Assembly: GCA_016785015.1 (NCBI GenBank)
Contig: JADHTJ010000020.1
Span: forward strand, 1 to 47,906
Source of the DNA: Anaerolineales bacterium
GTDB lineage: Bacteria > Chloroflexota > Anaerolineae > Anaerolineales > UBA11858
DNA length: 47,906 nucleotides
Direction of reading: 5' to 3'
Of this stretch, positions 22,551 through 31,546 are shown one piece after another (position 1 is the first letter of the stretch; every line of letters starts with the position of its first letter). The notes under the pieces were generated by a model, which saw nothing but the letters and a program-made list of their open reading frames with translations, was not told where the DNA came from and ran no database searches. The position numbers and the translations under genes are program-made.

Positions 22551-22577
22551 CTCGCCGTTAAGTTCAGTTAACGGGAG
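22551..22577. repeat. Hairpin between the BrnA gene and the polysaccharide block
   Basis: CCGTTAA and TTAACGG pair around GTTCAG, extended by CTC/GAG with one bulged G. It may help terminate both converging transcripts, although no T-run follows. Its left arm is part of the CTCGCCGTTAAGTT motif also found at 19828-19841. Confidence 0.55.
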
Positions 22578-22594
22578 GAATTTGAGTTGCTATC

Positions 22595-23641
22595 TCAACC
22601 ATCAGATTCCGGTTGGATTTTGTTCTCTTCCAAAGATGGAACCTTACCGTCCTTATCACTCCAACGGCTGATAAATCTCACCAAACCCACAAGGAAACCT
22701 AAACCATACCCAACATGCATGATCGCATAAGCCAAAGGCAACATATGAAAATAACGCCATCCTTTTCGAGATGCAGTCCATAATGACGCAGATAGATTGG
22801 CGAGAAGATAGGAACCTAAAACGATTGCAAGCAGGTATCGTCCAAAAAGCAAGATAAAGGATAGGAACGTTGAAATGATTAAACCAATTACAAAAGCTGG
22901 CGGCACAAACTGCCGGATATGCATTTGGCCGGGATGTTTCTGCAAGACTCTCACCTTCCAAAAACCGTATTGGTAATACTGACTCCATAATTCGCTAAAA
23001 GAGGCTCGGCTGTAATATCGAGAGTGGATGTCTGGAGTAAGCAGTATTTTTCCACCCATTTTTCGGATACGATAATTGTATTCGTCATCCTGGTTTCGAA
23101 CGAGTTCTTCGTCAAAAAGGCCTGCTTTTACTATGATTTCTCGGGTATAAGCGGGGAAGGGGACACTGTCTGTTAGCATTGCCCGGTCTTTAACGGTGCG
23201 GAAAGCTGAACCACCGACGCCAAAGTGGGAACTCATGGCGAGAGCGATGATTTGGGATAGATGATCTTCTCCAATGGTTTCGATAGGACCACCCACTCCG
23301 GCAATATCATTTCCTTGCAGATGCTCTACGCAGGTGGAAATGTAATCCGGGGAAATTTCACAGTGGCCGTCGACGCGGATTATGATATCGCCGCGGGCGT
23401 GTCGGAGGGCCAGGTTGAGAGCAGTAGGAACGATTTTTTGGTGGTTGTTTATAAATTGGATATTGGAACGTTTAATCGTTAAACGTTGGACAATCTCACG
23501 AGTGTCGTCGGTGGACATGCCGTCGGCGATGAGTATTTCCATCTGGCCCGGATAATCCTGGTTCAGTACAGCGTTCAAGCAACCCTCGATGTATCGTGCT
23601 TCGTTTCGGGTGGGAATAATGATCGAGACATCAGGCAGCAT
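22595..23641 (-). CDS. GT2 glycosyltransferase (ExoA-like) with C-terminal membrane segments
   Basis: About 348 residues. GT-A start VSIIIPTRNEARYIEGCL, STDDTREIV, the metal-binding DxD-like IIRVDGHCEI, then GVGGP and NQDDEYNYRIRKMGG. Two or three hydrophobic segments follow in the last third, as in ExoA-type enzymes that add a sugar to a lipid-linked intermediate at the inner face of the membrane. The frame opens at TTG 23656; ATG 23641 starts directly before the fold (MLPDVSIII). It lies 21 nt after the GT-C gene and is the last gene of the right-hand block before the island. Confidence 0.86.
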   Translation of the reverse strand: MLPDVSIIIPTRNEARYIEGCLNAVLNQDYPGQMEILIADGMSTDDTREIVQRLTIKRSNIQFINNHQKIVPTALNLALRHARGDIIIRVDGHCEISPDYISTCVEHLQGNDIAGVGGPIETIGEDHLSQIIALAMSSHFGVGGSAFRTVKDRAMLTDSVPFPAYTREIIVKAGLFDEELVRNQDDEYNYRIRKMGGKILLTPDIHSRYYSRASFSELWSQYYQYGFWKVRVLQKHPGQMHIRQFVPPAFVIGLIISTFLSFILLFGRYLLAIVLGSYLLANLSASLWTASRKGWRYFHMLPLAYAIMHVGYGLGFLVGLVRFISRWSDKDGKVPSLEENKIQPESDG

Positions 23642-23662
23642 CGGAAGTTTACCCAAATGGGA

Positions 23663-25711
23663 TTACTGTTTTACAGCAATTCCCCAAATGTAAAGCGTCC
23701 CCCCATCCACAAGGCAACGGAATGTCATGCGCGTTATTGGAACAGAACTCCGGAATTTCAAGTCAAATGCATGCAGACCTGCCTGGAAATCTCGCCAGGC
23801 GCTGGGATAAGCCGCCTGCCCGACCAGGGCAATACGTTTATGCCACCGATAAACAGTTGAACAGGCCGCTTCGGGAGCACATTCGGTATCCCAACGCTGC
23901 GTTTCAAATCCCAGTCGCACTGGAACCGTTTGGGGACTCTCATTCGTACTTTCGATGATGATTTCGGCTACAGTTTCTCCAGGACTGGCATTCTCGAAGC
24001 CAACCGCGGTACTCACCAAGATGAGTTCTCCCACAGGGGGGGCGCCCTCTAACTGGATCACTCTCTCAGCATTTCCATCTAGACCGGGCAGCCCAAACGC
24101 CCCCACCACGTGTATCGGGACGTCTTCGAATTCGATATCCACCGGCAAATGTAAATCCGCGAACTCCAGGCCGTAGATGTCCAGGGGTTGGCGGATCTGA
24201 CCCGTGTTCATAATAGCAGGTTCACTGGTTGTTTGATCGGTTCGTTTACCCAGCACGTAAACAAAAAGTGGGTAGTCGATGTACCCATCCGTCCAGGTGA
24301 AAGGCTTTTGCAGTTCTTCGAGGAGTTGATTGAATCCTTTTCGACGGTCAGCCTGAAAATCGTTGGTTACGAAGATGAGCTGGTCATATTGATCGAGATT
24401 GCCGACAGCCTGGCCTTCCAAGTAAGGCCAGTAGCCGATCTTCTCGATTACTCTTGGGAAATAACGCGCAACCGGGTCGGCTGACCGTCCATCGTACACG
24501 ATCGCGCTTTCTTGATGGTCGTGAACGGAGATGAATTCACCGGCCTTGCGGTAATCCACCAAATCCCCATAAGACCAGGTTTTATTCCAACGCGGCCACA
24601 AAGAAATTAGGTTCAATGCAACCAGCGCAGCCAGCCCGACGTAAGACCATCGCTTCGGCAGGGAGGCAATCCCGAAGGAGAGCAAGAGCAGGAAAATCGG
24701 CAGTACAAAAGCGACATGGCGAGGCGCAACGCCACCCGCCAGCCGGCCTCCGAGCGTATCTAAGATTAAGTAGACACCGACGAGCACGATCCCGTGCACA
24801 AAAGGAGCTGCTCCCCACCGTTGCCGAATGATCCGTACTATTCCGAGAAGTAACAAGCCTGCCATCAGGCATAAGCCTGGCAGAATGACAACCCACCACA
24901 ACGGATACACGTGATATCCGAAGAAGAAAACGTAGACCGCCATCAGTATTTTTACGCCGTTGACCCAGGATAACGATGTTATCGTTGGGTCAATAGTCAC
25001 CGTAATGTGGGCGTAGTTTTGGTAGAAGCGCCACAAGGCACGATAGACGATGGGAACTAGTGGGATGGCGAACGCACCGATCAGGCCCCCGCCTGCTGCG
25101 ACGACACGGCTCCATCTAGGCCAGCGAATTTCTATCGCTGTAAAAACTACCAATAGTTGTGCGAAAAGAACCAGCGCCCCCAAAAAGTGTGAAAAAATCA
25201 GAATGAAGCCGCTGATTGTCACCCATACCCAGTCCAGCCAACGATAATCTCTTTCGACTAAACGAGTGGTCGCAGCGAAATACAATGCAGCAGCAAAGAT
25301 GAAAAATGCATAAAAGCGCAGCTCTTGCGCGTGGTAGATCAAAAACGGGGACGTTGCTGCCAGGATGCCCGCGATCATCCCGATATAAGAATCTCCCCAT
25401 TTTTTCCCCAGCCAGAAGATCAAGGTGACCGTGAGGATGCCAAATACCACTGATGGCAGCCTCAACCAGAACTCGCTGTCCCCCAATATCACCCAAACGT
25501 GCATCAGGGAGAAGTAGGCCAGGGACTGCCAATTCAACCCGAGCACTTCAGATTCGGCGATCGTGCTATATTCATCTCCGCTGAGAGGGTAAAGCGACAG
25601 GGCATAAACTCTCAGCAGCAGTGCTACTCCTATGACCAATAGCCACGTGAAATGCCTTTGGAAGTCGCTCCTGGCAGCTGCGCCGATTTTTTTTACAACT
25701 CCGGTAATCAT
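23663..25711 (-). CDS. GT-C (GT39/ArnT-like) membrane glycosyltransferase
   Basis: About 682 residues. The first extracytoplasmic loop has the catalytic-type acidic pair in LSGDEYSTIAES, followed by LMHVWVILGDSEFWLRLPSVVFGILTV, typical of ArnT/PMT-like enzymes. About ten membrane segments are followed by a large C-terminal extracytoplasmic part. It should transfer a sugar from a polyprenyl-phosphate donor outside the membrane. TTG 25738 would overlap the SMR gene; ATG 25711, 13 nt after that gene's stop, is preferred. Neighbours (aminotransferase, SMR-type flippase candidate, GT2) make an Arn-like amino-sugar pathway plausible. Confidence 0.84.
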   Translation of the reverse strand: MITGVVKKIGAAARSDFQRHFTWLLVIGVALLLRVYALSLYPLSGDEYSTIAESEVLGLNWQSLAYFSLMHVWVILGDSEFWLRLPSVVFGILTVTLIFWLGKKWGDSYIGMIAGILAATSPFLIYHAQELRFYAFFIFAAALYFAATTRLVERDYRWLDWVWVTISGFILIFSHFLGALVLFAQLLVVFTAIEIRWPRWSRVVAAGGGLIGAFAIPLVPIVYRALWRFYQNYAHITVTIDPTITSLSWVNGVKILMAVYVFFFGYHVYPLWWVVILPGLCLMAGLLLLGIVRIIRQRWGAAPFVHGIVLVGVYLILDTLGGRLAGGVAPRHVAFVLPIFLLLLSFGIASLPKRWSYVGLAALVALNLISLWPRWNKTWSYGDLVDYRKAGEFISVHDHQESAIVYDGRSADPVARYFPRVIEKIGYWPYLEGQAVGNLDQYDQLIFVTNDFQADRRKGFNQLLEELQKPFTWTDGYIDYPLFVYVLGKRTDQTTSEPAIMNTGQIRQPLDIYGLEFADLHLPVDIEFEDVPIHVVGAFGLPGLDGNAERVIQLEGAPPVGELILVSTAVGFENASPGETVAEIIIESTNESPQTVPVRLGFETQRWDTECAPEAACSTVYRWHKRIALVGQAAYPSAWRDFQAGLHAFDLKFRSSVPITRMTFRCLVDGGTLYIWGIAVKQ

Positions 25712-25724
25712 CGTTCTCAATCCA

Positions 25725-26090
25725 TCACCGACCGCCAACAGAACTGACCGCTAATCCAATCAGGACCAGCAGAACCCCGATCAACCGGTTTACGGGAAAC
25801 TTTTCCCCCAGGATAGCCCAAGAAGCGACAAGGACCAAAGTCAGGGTCAGGGCGGTAAAGGGAAATACATAACTCAGATCAGCCTTAGATAAGGCCAGGA
25901 GCCACAACACCAGGCTGATGCCATAAAAGCTCATCCCAATCAAGAATAGAGGGGATAAAGCCAGATCTACGAAAGTACTTATTTGTGTGATTGATAGCCC
26001 GACCCCGGCAACGGATTTTTTTAGGAACAATTGGCCGAAGGCAGCCAGGCATGTCGAGAGCAATAGGATGGCTATGACACCAATCTTCAT
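25725..26090 (-). CDS. SMR/EamA-type small membrane transporter, flippase candidate
   Basis: 121 residues with four membrane segments, the size of small multidrug resistance and ArnE/ArnF proteins. FGQLFLKKSVAGVG in the first part and VFPFTALTLTLVLVASWAILGEKFPVNRLIGVLLVLIG in the second half resemble the family. Because it is encoded between a sugar aminotransferase and an ArnT-like transferase, I infer a flippase for a polyprenyl-phosphate sugar. A drug/proton antiporter remains possible. Only one such gene is seen, so it would work as a homodimer. Confidence 0.75.
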   Translation of the reverse strand: MKIGVIAILLLSTCLAAFGQLFLKKSVAGVGLSITQISTFVDLALSPLFLIGMSFYGISLVLWLLALSKADLSYVFPFTALTLTLVLVASWAILGEKFPVNRLIGVLLVLIGLAVSSVGGR

Positions 26091-26102
26091 ATGTTGACAC
26101 CT

Positions 26103-27242
26103 CTATTTACAAAATTCATAAATCACCTCAATTACTCGCCCCTGGTCATCTTCCGGCAGGCAGTTGTAAAAAGGCAGTCGCAGCAACTGGTCGCTGGCAG
26201 CCTCCGTTGCCGGGCAGTCCCCGGGTTTGCCGCCGAGCCCGCGGCCCATGTCCGACAAATGCAGCGGCAGGTAATGGAACACGCTCTGGATACCCCGCGC
26301 GCCCAGGTGGGCGATCAACGCCTGGCGCTCTCCTAACGAAGGCATCAACAAATAAAAGATATGGTAAGCCTGGTCGCAGTGCGCAGGCACGAACGGAAGT
26401 TGGACGCCGCGGATCTGCGCCCATGGCCTAAGGCATTCCTCATATCGTTCCCAAATCCGCTTACGTTTCGCCTGGATCGCTTGGCGCGCTTCGAGTTGGG
26501 CATAGAGAAACGCTGCCAAGAGGTCCGAAGGAAGGTAACTGGAACCCATATCCACCCAGGTGTACTTGTCCACCTGACCACGAAAAAAACGGCTACGGTT
26601 GGTGCCCTTTTCACGGATGATCTCGGCACGGTAAATCAAATCAGGATCATTGACCAGTAACGCTCCTCCCTCTCCACAGGTAAAGTTCTTCGTTTCATGA
26701 AAACTTAATGTTGCCAAAGAACTAAAGGTACCCAGGTATTGTCCTTTGTACTTTCCGAATAAGCCATGGGCGTTGTCTTCTACAACAGGAATACCATACC
26801 GGTTGGCAATTTCCATAATAGTATCCATTTCACAGCCAACACCCGCGTAGTGAACCACCAGAATCGCTTTAGTATGCGGAGTGATTTTTGCCTCCAATTG
26901 GCGCTCGTCCAGGTTGAGCGTATCTGGGCGAATATCTACAAAAACCGGACGGGCGCCGCGAATGACAAAGGCGTTTATGGTGGAAACAAACGTGAACGAA
27001 GGTGTAATAACTTCATCCCCTGGTTGGATATTTAAAAGGAATGCTGCCATCTCCAGGGCATGGGTGCATGATGTTGTCATTAACACTTTTGGAACACCCA
27101 ATTCTCGTTCGATTAATGCCTGGCATTTTTTTGTAAAGTGACCATCACCAGAGATGTGGGCATTTTTGAGCGACTGGGTAATGTATTTCAATTCGTCGCC
27201 TATAAAAGTGGGCATATTGAAAGGTATGTGAGAATTATTCAT
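26103..27242 (-). CDS. wecE: dTDP-4-keto-6-deoxy-sugar aminotransferase (DegT/DnrJ/EryC1/StrS, WecE-like)
   Basis: 379 residues. PLP-dependent sugar aminotransferase: the PLP lysine is K185 in SFHETKN, D156 in VVEDNAHG contacts the PLP ring nitrogen, and SFTFVSTINAFVIRGA and FVDIRPDTLNLD are family blocks. The FHETKNFTCGEGG form is that of WecE/RffA-type enzymes, which make dTDP-4-amino-4,6-dideoxygalactose from the 4-keto sugar and glutamate. The exact sugar here is inferred. The dTDP-glucose synthase and dehydratase (RmlA/RmlB) are not in the window. ATG 27242 follows the GT4 stop closely, so the gene belongs to a tight operon. Confidence 0.88.
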   Translation of the reverse strand: MNNSHIPFNMPTFIGDELKYITQSLKNAHISGDGHFTKKCQALIERELGVPKVLMTTSCTHALEMAAFLLNIQPGDEVITPSFTFVSTINAFVIRGARPVFVDIRPDTLNLDERQLEAKITPHTKAILVVHYAGVGCEMDTIMEIANRYGIPVVEDNAHGLFGKYKGQYLGTFSSLATLSFHETKNFTCGEGGALLVNDPDLIYRAEIIREKGTNRSRFFRGQVDKYTWVDMGSSYLPSDLLAAFLYAQLEARQAIQAKRKRIWERYEECLRPWAQIRGVQLPFVPAHCDQAYHIFYLLMPSLGERQALIAHLGARGIQSVFHYLPLHLSDMGRGLGGKPGDCPATEAASDQLLRLPFYNCLPEDDQGRVIEVIYEFCK

Positions 27243-27243
27243 A

Positions 27244-28239
27244 TCACTTCGTCAGAATTTTTATATGCTGATAAAATGCCTCTTTTCGTTTCTCAAGAGG
27301 GAATAGCTGTAAAATACGTTCTCGAGCATATATTTGCTTTTCTTGCCCCATCAGCAAGGCTTTGTTTATCCCTTTTGCCACCCCATCTGGAGTGTTATCC
27401 GCTAGATAAACCCCTGCATCCCCAACAACTTCCGGTAATGCACCCACACGAGTGACCGCGGGAATACAGCCTGCCAGCATGGCTTCCGCCACACTGATGC
27501 CAAACCCCTCATGCAATGACGCCTGGACGTACACAGAGGCTTTCCGATAGTAATCCAATAATACTAGCCGTTCTACCCAACCGGTAAAGGTTACATTCGG
27601 CGAGGCCATCGCCCGCAAATCGTCAATTGCATCGTCTTTCCACTCCCCCACCAGCACAAATCGCACATCTGGGCAGCTTGCAGCGGCACGTACGAAAGGC
27701 TCATGGCCTTTGCGCCACAGGTTATCTCGATCCACATTGCCCACTGTCAAAACCATGCGCTCACGCGGCAGTTTAGGCAACGCACCAAAAGGATCTGGAA
27801 TACCTTGATAAACCACATGGAGGCGTTCTTTGGATATCTTCGCGTATTGTTCAGCCTCCCACTGACTGTAGTACGATATGGAGATCAGACAGGTGGCCAG
27901 GCGCATCGTCCAGCGGCTGACCCATTTTTTCAGCCCGCCGCGCTGGTGACCATAGCCGATTTCCGGCATGTTGGCTACATCGTAGCCACCGATAATCAAA
28001 AGCGATGGCTTGCCCAACCATCTCGCGACCAGCAAAGGCAAAAATGTGTGCCAGGAGGCAAACCAACCAAAAACGAGGTCATGACTGGCTACTTGTTCCC
28101 AGATATGTCTGAGATTGACTCGCCGCGATTCCAAAAAACATTCTGTAACTTGAAATCTCTCTTGCAAAATACTTAGATCAAGCTGAACAAATGGGGTACG
28201 CCAGTTATGCACGAAGAGAATGCAGGCTGAAGAATCCAT
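27244..28239 (-). CDS. GT4 family glycosyltransferase
   Basis: 331 residues, a little short for GT4. The C-terminal Rossmann half is clear: VLTVGNVDR, RFVLVGEW, NVTFTGWVER and the donor-binding EGFGISVAEAMLAGCIPAVTRVGALPE with the E-x7-E pattern. The N-terminal acceptor half is compact. A cytoplasmic retaining transferase adding one sugar to the lipid-linked unit. Its ATG overlaps the preceding GT4 stop (TGATG), and the aminotransferase ATG follows 1 nt after its own stop. Confidence 0.87.
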   Translation of the reverse strand: MDSSACILFVHNWRTPFVQLDLSILQERFQVTECFLESRRVNLRHIWEQVASHDLVFGWFASWHTFLPLLVARWLGKPSLLIIGGYDVANMPEIGYGHQRGGLKKWVSRWTMRLATCLISISYYSQWEAEQYAKISKERLHVVYQGIPDPFGALPKLPRERMVLTVGNVDRDNLWRKGHEPFVRAAASCPDVRFVLVGEWKDDAIDDLRAMASPNVTFTGWVERLVLLDYYRKASVYVQASLHEGFGISVAEAMLAGCIPAVTRVGALPEVVGDAGVYLADNTPDGVAKGINKALLMGQEKQIYARERILQLFPLEKRKEAFYQHIKILTK

Positions 28240-29456
28240 CAACTGTCATATCCGGGTTGAATCTGGGTTGCAAAAATCTCCTGCATCGCTAAAACGTACT
28301 GTTTCAGGCTAAAATTCGAAATAGCCTTCAAACGCGCTGCGCTGCTCAATTCCCGGCGAAGATTCTCGTCCACCAAGAGATTACCGAGTGCGTCAGAGAA
28401 AGATTTGGTTTGAGCAACAGGCACAAGCAAACCCTGATCCCCGATCACCTCCCGCACTCCTTCAATATCGAAAGCTACAACAGGTAGCCCAGCAGCCATT
28501 GCAGAAAGCAAGACCAGGGGGCTGGTATCCTTTTCGACAGACGAATAAGCAAAGATATCCATCGAGGCCAAAACCTGGGGGAGATCGCGCCGAAAACCAG
28601 CGAAAATCACCCGGTTTTGCAGGCCAAGCTCCACGGAGCGCCTTCGTAAAAGTCGCTCATAGGTGTCATTATCAAAAACAGGCGCGCCGACAAGGAGCAG
28701 ATAAGATTGCGGATTTTCTGAGGCAAGGTAAGCAAAGGCATCTAGCAGGTAGTGTTGCCCCTTCCAGGGAGTGAGGCGTGCAACGTGGCCGATGACCAAA
28801 GCATCCAGAGGGATTTCCAATTCCTGGCGCACCTGCCTTCCGTCCAGTCCAGGGCGGAATACATCTGTATCTACTCCGTTAAAGATAACCGAGATTTGAT
28901 TTTGAATAGATTCCGGCAACTGGCGGGCAATGGAGCTGCCATCCACAATAATTTTCGACGGTAACCTGTGAACGAGCAGACCGAAAACGCGCCGGTAAAC
29001 CCCCAGGAATCGTTCAGAGATAAAATCCTGAAGATGCCAGGTACAGGGGATATGCGCCCAACGGGCAGCCAGGCCACCATAAATATGGGCGAACAATCCC
29101 TTTGTGACGATCAGTGAGGGGCGTTCAACTTTCAAAAAAAGGACCAAATTACGAGCGGAAGCGAGTATAGCCCCCATATTCCAGACCCAGGCCAGCGGGT
29201 TGGGAACCCGCCGGTCGCCTGAAACACGGATACTGGACGAATACAATGTAGGACGCTCCAGGATACGAACCGGTACCCCCGCTGCCTGACATGCAACCGG
29301 TAAATCCCCCTCCCGCGGGCAGATTACCAGAGGTATCCAACAGGAATCATCCAAATGCTGCGCTAGGTACAGAGTGCTGAATTCCACACCTCCCATAGCC
29401 GAGTCAGACTCCACAAACGCTATAGCTGACTGCGCCTTATCCTTTGTATCGCTCAT
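28239..29456 (-). CDS. GT4 family glycosyltransferase
   Basis: 405 residues, full length. AMGGVEFSTLYLAQHLD at the N-terminus, VIFNGVDTDVFRPGLDG, VIGHVARLTPWKGQHYLLDAF and the C-terminal LVLLSAMAAGLPVVAFDIEGVREVIGD are standard GT4 blocks. It starts 4 nt inside the end of the preceding GT-C gene (ATGA), so translation is coupled. Donor and acceptor unknown. Confidence 0.9.
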   Translation of the reverse strand: MSDTKDKAQSAIAFVESDSAMGGVEFSTLYLAQHLDDSCWIPLVICPREGDLPVACQAAGVPVRILERPTLYSSSIRVSGDRRVPNPLAWVWNMGAILASARNLVLFLKVERPSLIVTKGLFAHIYGGLAARWAHIPCTWHLQDFISERFLGVYRRVFGLLVHRLPSKIIVDGSSIARQLPESIQNQISVIFNGVDTDVFRPGLDGRQVRQELEIPLDALVIGHVARLTPWKGQHYLLDAFAYLASENPQSYLLLVGAPVFDNDTYERLLRRRSVELGLQNRVIFAGFRRDLPQVLASMDIFAYSSVEKDTSPLVLLSAMAAGLPVVAFDIEGVREVIGDQGLLVPVAQTKSFSDALGNLLVDENLRRELSSAARLKAISNFSLKQYVLAMQEIFATQIQPGYDS

Positions 29457-30730
29457 ATTTGGTAGGTAGAAGTTGGATTATATTCTATATCCAAAACCCG
29501 CCGCAATCGATTTACCAGCCAAGCGCTTCCAAGCATGTATAGATAGGGTTGGATTGGAGTCCGAACCCGACTGTCCCCGAAAAACACAGCAGCTAAAAGA
29601 GTGGTCCAAATGATATAGGTCAGAATCAACCAGAGATCAGGGTTTCTCAGTTGTTCGAACAACCCAAGGAAAATAAATGGTAACATGATCCCATATGGGA
29701 ACAGCCCTGCCAGGCGGAAGATACCCGACACTTCTGGACGGCTGGAATACGGGTCAAAGTTATACAGGGCGGCAACTTTCACAAGGCCATTGAATGCAAA
29801 CCTGACAGGATGATCGGTAATCCAATCAATGGCTTTCTGACGGTAATATTGATCAACTTCTGCGCCAGAAAGACCGGGCGGTGTAGCGTAAATGGGTAAC
29901 GACATCGGCATAGGCTGGCGATAACGAAATTCTGGATTGTTACCGGACCAAAGGGTTAAACCGCCGTTCAATGACACTGGCACAAATTTATCTGTAACCC
30001 TGAAATTCCTATAGGTCCACGGAGCAATCACTACAACGGTAACCGCAAGTACAACCAGAGACGTTCGAATGGCTATTACGCGCCCTCTCGTGATCATTGC
30101 ACTAAAGACAAGTACAATAGCAAATAGCCAACCTTCATTCCGAGTGAGACCTGCATGCCCAAAGCATAAGCCAGCAATCATTAACCAAACAAGGTTCTTA
30201 TTTGACCGGTGACGTATTAAAGAATAAAAGGCCAGGGTCATCAAGCAAATATACAACGGTTCGCTTAAAAACGTGCCAGACAGGTAAGCGTAGGCTGGAT
30301 CTATGGCAATCAGAACGCCAGCCCCAAATCCGACAGATGGGCTGAAGAGTTCTCTACCCATCAAATATACCAGCACCGCAACCAGCGTAAGCAGAGCAAG
30401 ATGGGCTAATTTGGCAAAAACGAGTGAATTATTGCTGATGGTAAAAAGAATTGCCAGGAACACTGCCTGCCCAGGAGGGGCTCCCGCTGTGGGCTGATCG
30501 GCTTCCATGCCATAGACGCCATGTTGGAGAATGTTTTGCGTGGCCCGGCTAATAAACCACACATCCGAGCCTTCATTTGGAAAAGTTCCCAATCCCCCAC
30601 CTAAAATTAATATATAACTTAACTTTACAGATATGGATAATAGCACAATCACTACGATTGCAGGGGTAGTGGTCAATCGATCTACGGTATCTAGTAAACG
30701 TTTGGCAAACCACACAATGATCTTCACCAA
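29453..30730 (-). CDS. GT-C (GT39-like) membrane glycosyltransferase
   Basis: 425 residues with about nine membrane segments. The first loop has GTFPNEGSDVWFISRATQNIL, with acidic residues where GT-C enzymes keep their catalytic Asp/Glu, then GAPPGQAVFLAILF and the positive loop HRSNKN. The length and layout fit the bacterial dolichyl-phosphate-mannose-type transferase family. GGAGG lies 5 nt before TTG 30730 and 8 nt before GTG 30727; either may start translation. Its end overlaps the GT4 gene by 4 nt. Confidence 0.8.
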   Translation of the reverse strand: MVKIIVWFAKRLLDTVDRLTTTPAIVVIVLLSISVKLSYILILGGGLGTFPNEGSDVWFISRATQNILQHGVYGMEADQPTAGAPPGQAVFLAILFTISNNSLVFAKLAHLALLTLVAVLVYLMGRELFSPSVGFGAGVLIAIDPAYAYLSGTFLSEPLYICLMTLAFYSLIRHRSNKNLVWLMIAGLCFGHAGLTRNEGWLFAIVLVFSAMITRGRVIAIRTSLVVLAVTVVVIAPWTYRNFRVTDKFVPVSLNGGLTLWSGNNPEFRYRQPMPMSLPIYATPPGLSGAEVDQYYRQKAIDWITDHPVRFAFNGLVKVAALYNFDPYSSRPEVSGIFRLAGLFPYGIMLPFIFLGLFEQLRNPDLWLILTYIIWTTLLAAVFFGDSRVRTPIQPYLYMLGSAWLVNRLRRVLDIEYNPTSTYQI

Positions 30731-30768
30731 GTAAACCTCCGCGACAACTTATTGGAGAACAGCTTCAA

Positions 30769-31545
30769 TTATTTCGGGCTGACTTCCAATCCAAGAATTT
30801 CCATTTCCCATAGCTTGGCGTACGAAAAGAATTGGTATACTGCCAAATAAACACAAACAATAAAGCCCCGCCAGCCCGCACGAAAACCCTGGAGACACAG
30901 ATAGCGATAAAAGAATATCAGCAAAGGACGCAAAAGAAGATCATACCAATGAAAACACCTCTTTTGCTTACGCAACTCATCGGCTTCATAGCGAGTGTAC
31001 CGATCCAGGTTGCGAAGTTGTTTGGTGATGTTAGGCATGCCATAATGGAGAATGTGTGTATCCAATACACCAACTTTTCCCGGAACGCATATATTTGAGT
31101 GGACTTCTCGATCAAACCAGCGGCCTTTATCTCGCCTGAAGAGGCGTGTTTCCCAATCTGGATATATACCCGCATAACGCACCCATTTCCCAAGCACGTG
31201 ATTTTTTCGCGCCATGCGGAATGCTTCCACCTCTTCCGGTGCATTCTGAATAGCTCGAATGATTTCCTCCCTAGCCCCCTCTTCTAATATTTCATCTGTA
31301 TCCATTTGCAAAACCCACTCATATTTGCACTGCGGGACAGCCCAATTTTTCTGTTTTGCGGATTGAATGTATTCATGTTGAATTATACGCGCGCCATATT
31401 CCCGGCAAATATCTAAGGTTTCATCGGTGCTGTAAGAGTCAACAACTAAAATCTCGTCTGCCCATTTTACAGACTCTAATGTATCTCGTACAATGGATTC
31501 GCAATTATAGGTTGGTAACAGGATAGAGATTGGAGGACGGTCCAT
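30769..31545 (-). CDS. GT2 glycosyltransferase, WaaE/KdtX-like
   Basis: 258 residues. ISILLPTYNCESIVRDTLESVKWADEILVVDSYSTDET is the typical start of the WaaE/KdtX subgroup, with the donor-binding LQMDTDEILEEGAREEI (DxD) and YPDWETRLFRR further on. Such enzymes transfer a glucose-like sugar in the cytoplasm. ATG 31545 follows the O-antigen-ligase-like gene by 1 nt. A hydrophobic stretch near the C-terminus suggests membrane association. Confidence 0.87.
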   Translation of the reverse strand: MDRPPISILLPTYNCESIVRDTLESVKWADEILVVDSYSTDETLDICREYGARIIQHEYIQSAKQKNWAVPQCKYEWVLQMDTDEILEEGAREEIIRAIQNAPEEVEAFRMARKNHVLGKWVRYAGIYPDWETRLFRRDKGRWFDREVHSNICVPGKVGVLDTHILHYGMPNITKQLRNLDRYTRYEADELRKQKRCFHWYDLLLRPLLIFFYRYLCLQGFRAGWRGFIVCVYLAVYQFFSYAKLWEMEILGLEVSPK

Positions 31546-31546
31546 G

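Noticed and set aside
13688..22577. Chromosomal integron or cassette array (many small toxin-antitoxin genes, GTTAAGT in the repeated 14-mer fits the attC core GTTRRRY)
   Set aside because: Genes lie on both strands, no integrase is seen, and no RYYYAAC partner with an imperfect palindrome of attC size lies upstream of the motif copies.
24582..24899. Arg/Cys-rich 105-codon minus-strand frame inside the ArnT-like gene
   Set aside because: Shadow of the GT-C gene in another frame; composition is typical of a frame artefact.
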